This document shows, piece after piece, positions 23,080-34,600 of a stretch of DNA of 64,000 bases (position 1 is the stretch's first letter; the number at the start of each line of letters is the position of its first letter). A program made the position numbers and the translations under genes. Where the stretch lies: the NCBI GenBank assembly GCA_963969365.1, contig OZ017754.1, positions 2,046,001-2,110,000 on the forward strand, read 5' to 3'. The stretch is from Asterochloris sp. CNOR1 (taxonomy: Eukaryota > Chlorophyta > Trebouxiophyceae > Trebouxiales > Trebouxiaceae). The notes under the pieces are model-generated. The model searched no databases, was not told where the DNA came from, and saw nothing but the letters and a program-made list of their open reading frames with translations.

Positions 23080-24819
23080 TTGGCTATCTCCTCAGTCGCT
23101 GCCGTGGACGCCTTGCCATCGCCCCTGACACCTGCTTATTGCGGCAAGCGGTCCCGACAGCTTGCATTGTCTCACCCCGCTGCCTGCTCACAACCACATA
23201 TGCTCCACTCTTTCCAGCCAGCCATCTGGCTGCTGGTGATGCTTCCCTCGCGTTTCCCAGCCACACCACAACTGTGAGCCCCAATCTGCACCTCAGTGCA
23301 CAGCCACCACAATCTGCGCAGCTGGTGGCATGGTCTGTGGAGCCATCAACAACCCATTTGAGCAGGCATCCTTGCCACCACCGTGTATACAACTTCCAGA
23401 TTCTGCTCAGACCACACGAAGTGAGCCTAGTCATCCATGTCCCATCACTGCAATGCAGCTGCATCTGCATGGCACACTGGCACTAAGGCCATCTGCTGCT
23501 GGCTGCCTCAACTTGGACACCCTTCCGCCTCGGCGTGGCTGACTCACCTCCAAGGCCTGTGTGCTCCGCATGGAGCTGTGGGTCCTGGGCTCGGTGCCTC
23601 TGCCTGCATGCAACAGGCTGCTTTGCCTGCCTCTGTCTGCCAGCAGCTGACAGCAGACGCCACCCAAGTCGGTCTTCCCACACTAGCTCGCCAAGGGTGA
23701 GCCTCTGCCTTGCACCAGTCTTGACGCAGCGGACGTTGCATTGCTGTGCAGGGCAGCGACAGCAGCAGCAGCAGGCCAGCCTGCCCCTGCAAGCGCCAGT
23801 GTTCAGGCTCCTGTGCCAGCAGGACAGCAGTTGTGGGCCGCTCCCTTGCTCGTCCCCAGTGTCCATTCCAGGGAGCCCGGAGCATGTAGGCCTGCCGTCC
23901 CTGCATCAGGAGCCGTGCAGCAGCGAGTTCCCCACAAGCTACACCCAGGTGCACACCGCCAGCAAATCTCACACCTGTTATGCCCCAGCGTGAATGTGCT
24001 GCTGCGCCCTGACTGAGATGTTGATTTTCTACTGCCCCAGTCTCTGGAGTTGGCAGCTTGCAGCAGCAGATGTCCCAGCCAGCAGACAGGCTCCTGACGG
24101 GCCCTTCCGCTGATTGAGGCGTACGGGCTCAGTGTAAGTGGTCATGTGGCACCTTGGACGTACTGCCCTTTCTGGGCCGGCAACCTGGCGGTGTGGACTG
24201 CCGTGTGCAATGACCCAGTGACGGCTGTGGTGATGGGGTGCAGGAGCATGTGAGAGGGCAACAGCCCTGTTCTGCAGCTGCCCCTGGCAGGCTCAGCACT
24301 ACTCAAAAGATCATTGCGGCCTAGTGCTCCAGCTCAAAAATCATTGTGGCTCAGTGCTCCTGCTCGACAGGCATTGTGGCCTAGTGCTCCTGTGTGTGCC
24401 TGCAGGAGGACTCCCTAGATGGCAGCAGCCCTGCGCTGCAGCTGCCCCTGTCTGGCACGGTGGATGAGCGTCTCTGGCTGGAGGGCTCAGTGCTCCCTGC
24501 ACAGTCGTCCAATGGTGCCCAGCAGCACCTGGAGCTGCAGGCACTGCTGTGCCTCCAGCAGCAGCATCAGGACGTGGAGCACCCGGCAGCCAGGGAGCCT
24601 GCGAAGCCGGCAGGCTCGCTCCTCATGCTGGGGGCCTGGGCAAACCAGCAGGCGAGCTTTGCCCCGCTGCCTCCCTGCTCTAAGAAGCTGCACCTGGCCC
24701 AGACTCGTCCCTCAAGCCGGGATCTGGACACATCAGCAGCCAAGCTCTTGCCAAACCAAATGTGGTCCTGCTTCAGGCTGCCACTGATAGCTGCACCATT
24801 ATGCTGGGAGGCTTGGTGA
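23080..24819 (+). CDS. Uncharacterised Pro/Gln/Ser-rich gene
   Basis: The last exon (about 24407-24819, after a gcctgcag acceptor) is well supported by G/C-ending codons. It encodes EDSLDGSSPALQLPLSGTVD, VDERLWLEGSVLPAQ, a Gln/Leu-rich LQALLCLQQQHQDVEH and ends at a TGA at 24817. Upstream pieces that look coding are VCGAINNPFEQASLPPPC near 23332, QLTADATQVGLPTLARQ ending at a gtgagc donor near 23696, and AATAAAAGQPAPASASVQAP after a gtgcag acceptor near 23751. No domain was recognised. The start is not identified; the coordinate given is the first plausible Met frame. Confidence 0.38.
24310..24392. repeat. Three tandem copies of a ~30-base unit
   Basis: cattgcggcctagtgctcc, cattgtggctcagtgctcct and cattgtggcctagtgctcct follow one another at about 30-base spacing, just before the splice acceptor at about 24406. 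The array is intronic. Confidence 0.75.
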
Positions 24820-25170
24820 TTCCAGAGGTGTGTGGGGCGGTGCAGTGCACCGCGTGGTGCATACCTTGCTTGAGGCCACAGGTCACTCTAGATGCGTGTA
24901 CAGCATGTAATCGCCTGCTCCTGGACCTCGAAGAAAACAGAGGCAGGATGCTGACCTGCAGGGGAACAGTTTCGTCCTCCTGCCAGACTGCACCGGGGGG
25001 GCGCCACCACCTCCAGCATGTAGTAATGGAAAAACACAGCTTGAGCAGGAAGCTGGCAGCAGTGTTGCAGACCAGCATGCTCAGCCTGATAGGGACAGGC
25101 TTCATTCACAGACAATGAAGTCAGCAATGGCAGCCTGCCCTGATGTGAGGCAGCTGCTGCAGTGTGACCC
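24820..25170. other. Gap between convergent genes
   Basis: About 350 bases between two facing stops. A minus-strand open frame here (FFHYYMLEVVAPP near 25030) could be an extra exon or chance; I see no firm splice support. Confidence 0.35.
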
Positions 25171-26020
25171 CTATGCCTGCAGGAGAGTCAGCATGGGCAG
25201 CGCAGTCAGCGCTTGGAGGCAGACTTGTGCCCACCCAGCTTGTCGCTGCCACATCCTGAGAGCGCTGATAGCCTCAGGGGATTCACGCGCCAGGGGAGCA
25301 CAGGTGAGGCCAGGCTCCATGTACCTTCCTGTTACAAGCCCTGGAACCATAAGCATGTTGCCGGGCCCCATGCAGGGAAGCATCAGGAACTTGTTGGCTG
25401 TCAGTTTCTCACAGAATGCTTCAGGCAGCCACGCTGATCCATCCCGGCGGGGAGGGCACACTCACCAATGCTCTGCCGGGCATGACACAACAAGGGCAGC
25501 AAGCAGAGCAGCCCACAGTCCCTACCCTCTGCAATCTGCCTCTGTGCAGCAGTTTCTCAGCCTGCCCCAGTACTTTGCAGGGCATGGCAAGGCATGGCGG
25601 CAGGTGCAGCGGCCAACCTCTGCTGCCAAGCGGTCCAGCGGTCCCACACCGTCCTCTGGTAGACGCACCTGCGCCAGCATAGACAGGCAGGGCAGTGCTG
25701 AGCTGTCTGTCAAAGGTGACACTCATCTGCCTGAGGCGGATTAGACAGAGTAAGACGTCTGTGCCCTTGAAAGCAGGGGCAGCCACATCTTTCAGAGCCT
25801 GAGCCAGTTTGCCGTGAGGTGCAGCCGACTGCGTGCGTCTCTGAGGCAGCGTCCCCTGCCAAAGCATGTGGCAGAGGGCCTGGCATGGATGCTCATGCTG
25901 CTTGCAGATGATCTGGGCTCAGAGGCAACCCCATCAGACTGTCGCCCTGCCCGCCTCACCCGGTCCTACCTGAAGATTTTTGATGGGAGTGTTCCGCACG
26001 CCCAGTCCCGCAGGGCTGCC
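25171..26020 (-). CDS. Uncharacterised minus-strand gene
   Basis: Splice-supported pieces in order: ALRDWACGTLPSKIFR between a gggcag acceptor near 26012 and a gtagga donor near 25970, joining in phase to GTLPQRRTQSAAPHGKLAQA...AFKGTDVLLCLIRLRQMSVT...ALPVYAGA after a tttggcag acceptor; LPEDGVGPLDRLAAEVG near 25650; VLGQAEKLLHRGRLQR near 25570; and a final open stretch WLPEAFCEKLTANKFLMLPC...GNMLMVPGLVTGRYMEPG...ESPEAISALRMWQRQ to a stop at 25171. Codon choice in the first two pieces favours G/C endings. No family was recognised. More 5' exons probably lie between 26020 and NAXD; DVAVVTSSSRPRNQ near 26215 is one candidate. Confidence 0.42.
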
Positions 26021-26039
26021 CAGGGTAAGCAGACCTCAT

Positions 26040-27016
26040 GAAATCTCAAGTTACTTCTTTGTATTTCCCCCTGCCCCGTCACTCTTGTTGCGCGTCACAC
26101 AAGCAGCGCCTGAGGGGAGGGGAAAGTGTGAGGCAGGGCCTTGCAGTCAGGAGACGGTGACGCACCATGCACCTTGGTTCCTGGGCCTGCTCGATGATGT
26201 GACTACTGCCACATCCTGCTGCAGATCACCTGGCAGACTGGCTGGCTGGCGCGGTAAGGCCAGCCATGATTGCACCACTGGCAACCTCAACGAGCATCTC
26301 ACAGGTGGACAGTGTGCAAGCCTTGCAACCCATCACAGACCCCCAGCAATCTGCTCAGCCCTGCCCCCCCCAGCCGCAGCAGCGAAGGCATGGCTGGTGC
26401 CTGTGCTTTGCTGCTCCCCATGCAGTATGCTGACTACAAACAAGGCCCTGTTGAATGCACTTGTCATTTTGGTCTCAGCTTGGGTTGTGTGGTCAGGCAC
26501 ATGACACGCCCCCTCTCAGTATACAAGTCCCCACTGCGCACTCTCACTCAATACTTTTGCAGTTCACCGGTTGCTGCCCATCTTGTTCCAAATCCTGTTG
26601 CCGCCCACGTTCATTATGTATTGTCTATGTCGTGCCCATTGTCGAGCCTGAGCGCTGGCATGGTATCGCAGTTTGTAGCACTGTGTTAAGACCATCATGC
26701 TGTCCTTCCCCTATGACTACAAATTTACTGCCTCTACTCTGATTCATTTACAGTGTTGTTGTGATGTGTCAAATGTCATGAAGTCATGCAGGCTGATGTC
26801 CAGCTGTAGCTGTAAGAGCACCGCCTCATCTGATGAGCAAGGCAAGTGTCAGATGTTCATGGACGGTGCCAGTAAGGACTGGCTCAGGCTGGTGAAAGGG
26901 GAAAGGCAATCAGCAAGCAGGCAACGAGTCCAAACCAAGCCGGCTGCCTGTTCAAGGCACTGTGGCAACACAGCATGCAGCCTCTGCACCCAGCTGCAGC
27001 TCATGAAGCAACTGCA
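26040..27016. other. Spacer between NAXD and the next minus-strand gene
   Basis: About 1 kb with a lower G/C share in its middle (26450-26780). It should contain the NAXD 3' end and the promoter or first exons of the downstream gene. No clear coding run was seen on either strand. Confidence 0.4.
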
Positions 27017-30000
27017 TCAGCCAGACTTGTCCCAGAGCTCCTCGGAGGCATCCCCAACATGTGTGATGACGTCCCCAGCCTGCATGGCTCGCTTCTTCTG
27101 CTGGAAGGCCAGCTGGGCTGCCTTCCTGGCAGTCAGGCAGCCGCTGTAGCAGGCCAGCATGGTCGGGCTGACGCCCTGCAGCAGCTCAGTATCGGGTGCT
27201 TTGCCCTCCTTCTCCAGGTGCTGGAACGTCCAGGCCATGAAGGTGGCGATGCACCCCGTCATCACATCACCCTGCAGTGTGTGAAGATGGATGAGCCAGA
27301 CTTGGGCTCAAAGGGTGATGCTTTCATGCTTGGCCTGTCAGATCGGTGGCGCTCTGGCTGTCCATTGCCCTGCACGCAGCAAGGTGCTGCTCAGCAAATT
27401 GGGCAGCCAAAGGGAAGCACATTGTCACGAGCCCTCTGCACAGTGGGAGGTGGTTGAGCTGTAAACCGGACAGGGCAGTACAGGATGCAGAATCTGGGGG
27501 ATGGGTAGCCCATGACGATGCACCCTGTCATCAAGTCAACCTGCACAGGACAAAAGGAAGTGCCTGAGCACCCTGCGGGCTGCAGGGGTCAGCAGTAGGT
27601 ACCAGCGCAGCCTGTCACCAGTCGCAACCTGCGCAGAACAAGGAGCTACCCCCGAGTGCCATGTAATCACAAGACGGGTGCACATGAGTGCAGGCGGCCC
27701 AGCCTTGACTTTGGAGGTGCAGTGCTGTCTGTCGAAGCAACGGCAGCGTACCGTCAAGTCCCCCTGCATGCAAGCACAGGACAGCCTGCTCTCAGGACCA
27801 GGTGCACCGCAGAGTGGAAGGAAAATCTGAGTTGACGTGCAGTGAGATCAATGGAGGTTGCTGGGTTGCATGGTGGAGGGTCAGGTGCAACGCGCAGCTG
27901 AAGGTGCTGCCGTCAGGTGCTCTGGCAGTGCTCTAAACTCTCCAGCAGAGGGAGGCTGATCATCTGCCACCTGGCACCGCAGCCAGGAGGGGTGTCTGCT
28001 GCACCAACCACAGCACACGAGTGGGGCTGCGCAATGCATCAAGGCCCCACCTGTCCGCCTGAACGCCGCTTGGAGCCATACCCCTCACAGTGAATGGTAG
28101 AGTGACCGTTGGTGATGGCATCCGCGGAGCCCTTCTGGACGATGGTGGGCCCTCCCAGCATCGCAGCGATCTCCTGCACCTGATTGTCCCTGGAGAACAG
28201 ACAAACCATGCGCTGGATGACCTGAGGCAAAGACAAGCGTTGCAAAGGAGCCACTGAGCACGGGAAGAGCAGGCTGAGCCCAACTAGCCAAGCAGCGAAG
28301 GTGCGGCTGCAGTGTTGCTGACCGTATCCTGTGGTGTCGTCTGCCACCCAGACCTCTGCCAGCCACACAGCAAAGTGGCTCTCGTTGGGAGCCCTGCTTC
28401 CACGTCATGCTGCGATTTGTCTCATCATGGCTGGACCTGCACATTTGGCCAAAGCACCAGCTGCAGGGAGCACCCACCTGCTTTTGTCATCCAGATCAAC
28501 CTTCAGCTCTTTTGCCAGCCGTGCAAACTCGTTCTTGTTGGGCGTGAGGATGGCCCTCTTATAGCCCTTGACCAGGTCTAGGTCATGGGTTGTGATGTAC
28601 AGGCCATCTGCATCAATGATCATGTGCTTGTTTTTCTGCCTCAGCTGCTTGATCACCTGCCAGCAGGGGGCACAGGGACGTCGATCAGCACCAGCTGGGA
28701 GCGAAGCAGGATGGCCACACAGCCAGCTTGCTCCAACAAGTGAGTACAATTGTACGTCCTCAGGCCCCCAACGCAGGCTCACAGCAGCATCAGGCGTGCA
28801 TCACTAGCAGGCTGGGGTCCTTTGCTGTTCATACCCAGCTGGCTGCAGCATTTGATGGGGCAAGGTGCCGCCTCAGGCAGGGCAAGGTGCATCCCCCATG
28901 ACGAGGCAAGGTAGGGCAATCCCTAACCAGGTGCAGCCACAGCTCACCTCTTTGACGACGTGGTGCACCAGGGGATCCCTGCCCAGCCCTGGGCCGATGA
29001 TGACCACATCAAAGCGCTCCATCCAGTGGTCCATGTCCCCCAGAGCCTTTTCCAGGATCTTCTTCTTCTTCCCCTCATCCAACTACAGGCACAGGGCCAG
29101 ATGTGAGGCAGCCTACATGCAGCAGGCTGGCCAGGCAGCTGCTGCTGGCAGGGCACAACACACTTGGCCTGGACACAGTGCTACGACTGATGCTGGCGTG
29201 CCAGGGCAGCAGCGATGTTCCACACCCCTCAGAAACACAAAGCTGCCCAGGCATCTTGTGCTGGCAGCTCTGCAGAGCAGAGAAGCCACCCCTGGCAGTC
29301 CCACAAAGGGGCAAAGGGCCACTGTATGGAGCAGCAACCTGCAGGCAAGGGGCATGATGCAGGCTGCAGCCGCACAACCCAGCACACAAATTGCCATCGG
29401 CTTGCATGAGGTGCAGGGGAAGAGGCAGCTGCTGCGCACACCATCTCACCTCCTCAGGGTAGTCATTGGAGTCGGGAAGATAGGGGTGCACGATTAGCTC
29501 GGGGCTGTAGGACTTGATCACTGTGGCCGCGCCCTCTGTGCAGAAGACATGGGATAGGTCTGACCCCAGCTACAGCACAGGGGGCCATTGTTGGGTGGGA
29601 ATTTTGACCTCAGCGACAGGACCAGTCTGATCCCCCAAGCAGATCGTGCAGTCCGCGCCTCATCCAATCAGAGGCAAGCACCATGACACAGGTCAGTTAC
29701 CCAGCGCAGCACTAACAAGGCAGTGGCTGGCTTCAGTCTGCTGGGGGCAGGCAGTGGCTGGCTTCAGTCTGCTGGAGGCAGGCTGAGCCTGACAAAAGTC
29801 ATGCTGTTGGCGCATCAATGAGCCCGGGCACGTCTTACAAGCAAGGGTTCAGTCAAGCGCGGATAGGGCATGCATGCGGCCACAGATGTGATGAGAGCCT
29901 TCCAAGAGCCTGACAACCGAGAAAAAGCGATGGCAATGGCATTGATGTGAACCTGCCATACTGTGCAGGTGGTTAGGCAACCAGCAGCAGCCTGCTCATC

Positions 30001-30678
30001 ATGTACGACCATGTTGGCACAGGAGGAAGCCGGTGCTGCACCAGAGTGACTTACCGTGAGAGCAGTGCTGGCAGCAAAGAAGGGGGCGCCAGTGTACTCC
30101 CTGCAGCCCCCAATGGTGCCAACTTTGCCGCTGTCGCCCTTGGACAGTGAGCCTGCAGGGTACACGGATGTGAGGGAAGTAGGGCAGAGCTTGTAGAGGC
30201 CTCATGGCAGCTGCATGTCACTGGAGCCCAGCTTTAAGTCATGTCAGCTCAGCAGCAGGCAGCAGCAGGTGTGCTGTTTTGCCAAGGACGCACGAGAGCA
30301 GTCTGTCTGTTGGGCTCACTTGAGAGCTCTGGCACAATCTCCTTAGCTGTGCGATACAGGTCATCTGCAGAGACTGATGACATAGTGCGAAAGGAGTGGC
30401 TGGGCCTGGTCCTGGCTAGTGTCTGCAGGATACACACTTTATTGTCGGCACGGTGTTGCACTCTCACCATAGGCATGATGCACACTGTCACTTGCCTGAG
30501 CTGAGCCTGCGACGATGGAGGCTGTGCCTGCGCCAATGAAGCCTCTGCGGCTGATGCTTGATGCAGCTGTGGGTAACACGCTCCTTGAGGCCTGCACGCA
30601 TGATGGAAATGCACGTGTTGAACTGAGAAGCAGCCAGGGGCCAAGTGGCATATGGAGTCCGATTGCTTGATCAAACAT
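27017..30678 (-). CDS. NAXD: ATP/ADP-dependent (S)-NAD(P)H-hydrate dehydratase
   Basis: NAXD removes water from damaged NADHX/NADPHX using ATP or ADP. Exons on the minus strand: from ATG 30678 to about 30500 (leader ending [20 protein letters not shown]), about 30420-30330 ([20 protein letters not shown]), about 30150-30055 ([20 protein letters not shown]), 29571-29449 ([25 protein letters not shown]), 29082-28947 ([20 protein letters not shown]), about 28656-28477 ([34 protein letters not shown]), about 28224-28049 ([27 protein letters not shown]) and 27275-27017 ([14 protein letters not shown]...[17 protein letters not shown]). All family blocks are present in order, including the nucleotide-binding GGQGD rebuilt across the last intron; the usual Cys before it is Ser. 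The twin-Arg hydrophobic leader suggests organelle import. An internal Met (MSSVSADDL) could give a second, unleadered form. Confidence 0.93.
27240..27546. repeat. Duplicated exon edge in the last NAXD intron
   Basis: gatgcaccccgtcatcacat at 27248 onward, running to the acceptor, is matched by gatgcaccctgtcatcaagt at 27518 onward. About 30 bases align with four or five differences, including the splice acceptor. Read on the minus strand, the true exon gives GDVMTGCIA and the intronic copy gives VDLMTGCIV. Confidence 0.8.
29721..29782. repeat. Two tandem 30-base units in a NAXD intron
   Basis: cagtggctggcttcagtctg followed by ctgggggcagg is repeated at once as the same 20 bases followed by ctggaggcagg, with one mismatch. 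Confidence 0.9.
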
Positions 30679-31677
30679 CACCCATGCATGCAGGTGGAGC
30701 CCTCACCAGCAAGCGTGAAAAGTGGTCAACGCGCAGGATCCGGCCAGGGCCTGTCAGCATCAGGTGTGAACGTGCTGTGTGCGTTGAGCTGAGCGTGTTA
30801 TGCTGAGACCGTAGGTCAGTAAGAAAGGAACTATGCATGCAGGATGCGCTGAATGCTTAAAATGATATTGAGCAACTTCTGAAGAAGCCGCTTGTGCAGG
30901 CATGCTGCCGGACAGCGTGCCAACTAGCCAGGGCCAATGATGACCCCACTTTGCAAGCTGTACATGGATGTGTTGTAGTTCTGCCCTATATTTGATCAGA
31001 CTGCCCTGCAGCAAACAGCTGCCAGGAGATGCAGAGCATGACGCTCTGGTAGACAGCTTTGGCGCCCTCATATTGCCTACAAATATGTGGACTTAGCCAA
31101 GATCAGATGCGGGCGCCTGACAGAAGGCTTGACTCAGCTCCTGAACAAACAAGAGGATGTCAGAGTGTGACCTCACTTGAGGCGACTGCTGCACACTGGC
31201 TCGACATTGCCACATTGCACGGCCAGAGGGCTGCACTGCACCTTCCCATAATTCTGCTGGTATGCCTACAGTGAAGGCCTGGGCTGACAGCCGCACTACT
31301 GCACAGCAAGCAGGTGTCACCGTGCGCATGCGTGAAGGGATGATTGTCTGAGCCGTGGCTGCTAGAGATGATTATGAGAACAACAAAGACTATGACACAG
31401 CTCACTGTGCAGGACATCTAGAGCAGATGAAGCATTCTGCCGCCCTTTTTGCCTGCAGTGCCATTGCTTCCGGCTCTTGGTGGGCCTAACACATGGAAGG
31501 TGAACACAGGCTCCTCCGCATTATGAGGTAACAGATCAGAAGTCCAGTAGGCTAGACAGCTAAGCAGACCCAAGACAGGTTTGCAACAAGCGGAATGTGA
31601 GTTGCCATCAGCACTTATTGGGGTTCTTGTTGGTGTTGCAAGGCTGCAGTGCCGGCCGCTCTGCTGCTCTTGCTGAG
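30679..31677. promoter_or_regulatory. NAXD upstream region, about 1 kb without a gene
   Basis: Lies upstream of the NAXD start and downstream of the next minus-strand stop. It should hold the NAXD promoter and the 3' end of the neighbour. It is less G/C-rich in parts, and no splice-supported coding run was seen. Confidence 0.45.
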
Positions 31678-34600
31678 CTAGCTGTCCCTGAGGGCCGCCT
31701 GGAGCACGGCAACCTGCATGTCCATGTCAGCCATTTCTGCTGCATGCTGTGTCTGAGCCTCCACCAGCTGCAATGTCTGCCTGGGCAGCCAGCAGGCGCT
31801 GCTCAAACTTGGCAGTCAGGGCTGCCTCGGTGCTCTGCAGCTGGTGCTGGTGCTTGGCGGCCAGGGCTGTGTAGCTGGCCTGGAAGTCCGCCAGCATGGC
31901 TGCCTTCTCCTCAGCCTGCAGCAGTGGCACATGCAGGTCTCAGGCCGACAGCCAGCTGGAACATTCAGCTGGAGTGGGCATCACAAGCAGCCCGACTTTG
32001 CCTACAGCAGCGTGCTGCAGCTGAGGCTGCTCGACACGGTGCAGCACGGCACAGCTGCGACCAGGCACCAGAATGATTGGTGATGCTGCAGGGAGCAGGT
32101 GCTGTGTCCCTGCAGCCAGCGCAGTCAGTGAGGATAGCCCTGCAGCGGGGATGCAGGTCAGGCCGGTGGCACTACAGCTCACATGCTGAGCGCGCTCACG
32201 GGCCACGGCAGCCCAGACCCTCAGGTCTGCAGCCTCCTCAGTGCCTGCCAGACTGGCTGATGGCCTGGCACTGGCTGAGCGGTGGCTGCCCGGCGACCCA
32301 CTGCTGTCCACAGGGGACGTCACACCGAAGTCCTGCACGTGCATCCATGCAGCAATGAGTCTTGCTGAGCACCTCGCTCAGGCCGTCAGGTGAGGGGAGG
32401 GGACTTCAATGGTGGTATGAGCCGGCACACATAGCTGGCAGCCAGTGCAGTGGGACATGTAGCCTTTGAGCGCACAGCACAGCCAAGCGCAGGCCCATGA
32501 GGGCATGCTGATGGCTGCCATAGCTGTGGACCGACTCACCGTGAGGCCGCTGAGGGTGCTGCGGGCACAGCTGGCTGGGGAGGCTGCCAGCTTGGTTGCA
32601 CAGGGTGGGAGGATGGCTGGGGAGGTGGCCTGCAGCAGAGGGGACAGAAGGAATGTCTGGTCCAGGGCGTGCTGCGCTCCTGAAGGGGTCCTGTGCTGCT
32701 CTCTGGCACAGCTTGGGACTCTGGACACAAGACACATGCGAGCAGCAATGCAAAGCCAGTGCCTGTGCTGGTAATTGGGAGTACTTGGCAGGGTGTGTGC
32801 CTCAGCATGCAGGTGTCCTTGGTTTGAGGGTCTATGAGCAGGATATGCGCGTAAGGCAAGAGCGTGCTGTTCATGAGCTGTGGGGGTGGGAGGAGGGGCA
32901 GGCCGCTGCCCTGCACCACTGCATGCAAGCAGCATAAGCTGGAGTGAAGCAGAAGCGCTGCCCTGGACCTCCGCCAGGCACCCACCAGGCGCCCCTGCAG
33001 CCTGCTGTCGGCAGGTGTGCTGTAGGCCCCCTGTTGCCTCATTGCTGCCGGACTCTGCGCACTCTCTGCCAGCAATGCTCTCAGCGCTGACTCGGCCTGC
33101 AGGCAGGCCACTGCTGTGTTCCAGCACGGCTGACGGTCCAGGAGCACAAGTTCCAGTAAGGCAGGCAGCTTTGTTGGGGCCTGGACAAGCTCATAGGATC
33201 AGAGGTAAGAAAATAGGCAGCAGTGGTCTGCACAGAACAGTCCCAGACAGAGCGTTCAGACCCATCAGTGCAAGAACAGCTGCTGGATATTCCCGCACAA
33301 GTCAAGCGGGCCACCAGATAGAGAGGGAGTGGGGGCACAGACCGATCTCCAAGTGGCCTGCGAGACACTCCCAGGGGGGTGGTAAGCAGCAATGACAGTG
33401 CTTTGTCACATGTAGCCTTTCCAGAGCACAGCACAGCCAAGCGAAGGCCCCATGGGGGCACAATGATAGCTGCCGTACTTGTGGACTGACTCACCGACAG
33501 GCCACCAAGGGTGCTGCGGGCATAGGCTGCACCAGGGGTCACAGGGCTGCGATTGTTGATGAAACGTTTTAATGCTGATGAGGTGTCCAGGCACAACTCT
33601 GCAGGACCAGAGTCCGCCAGCAGAGGGCTGGGGATGGCCGAGAAGGTGGCCTGCAGCAGAGGGGACAGAAGGAACGTCAGGCCCCGGGCATGCTGCACTC
33701 GTGAAGGGATTGTGTGCTGCTCTCTGGCACAGCTTGGGACTCTGGATGCGAGCAGCAATGCAAAGCCAGTGCCTGTGCTGATGTTTGGGAGTGTGACCCA
33801 GCTCTTAGTGCGGTGTGTGCCTCAGCATGCAGGTCTCTATTTGTTGAGGGTGTACAAGCATGCACCACTGCATGCGGAGATGAGGCAGCACCAGCTGGAG
33901 TGAAGCAGAAGCGCTCCCCTGGACCTCTGACAGGCACCCACCAGGCGCCCCTGCTCACCTGCAGCCTGCTGTGGGCAGGTGTGCTGGAGGCCCCCTGCTG
34001 CCTCATTTTTGCCGGACTTGGGCCCTTGCACGGCACGCCAGGGGCTTTGCTGCCATCCAGCAGGCAGAATCTGCCAGGGTCGCAATAGGCCTCCAGCACC
34101 TGCTCCAATCGGAAAGCTGCTTGCTGCAGAGCTTCGTCTGTGGGGTCACAGATCTGGGGGGCCAGCTGTACCAGCAGCTTCACAATCTGCAGGGGCTGCA
34201 GCCCTGCCACCACGAGGCATGGCACCAGACCCGTGCTGCCAGGGACCCACTCTACAGACAGGCCAGGCACGTAGTCCAGGTTGTCCAGGATGTCTGCAGC
34301 ATCTGCGCGGCACCCCATGCTGTGGACCAGGTGGACCACATCAAAGCAGGCCGGGCAGTATCGGCCCACCAGGGGCAGGGCCCCCCCAGGGGACTGGCAG
34401 TGGGCTCTACTGGCCAGAGACGGCTTGGCAGTGGGGCTCCACATGGCAGACTGCAGCAGCAACGCGGGAGCAGTCAGGCCTGTGCACCAGCACATCGCAG
34501 AGACAGGCGCTGTGTTGGCAGCTTGGCCACACTGGAGGACTGACAAGAGGCAGCGGAGAGCTGGGTGACTGGAGCTGAGAGAGGGGTGAGGTGCTGAGCA

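Noticed and set aside
23800-24400. Retroelement or other mobile-element remnant near the tandem repeats at 24310
   Set aside because: No reverse transcriptase, integrase, long terminal repeat or poly-A tail was seen; the repeats are short and local.
32077-32358. Plus-strand open frame opposite the coiled-coil gene
   Set aside because: The minus strand here carries HVQDFGVTSPVDSSGSPGS and joins the coiled coil by good splice sites; the plus frame has no support.
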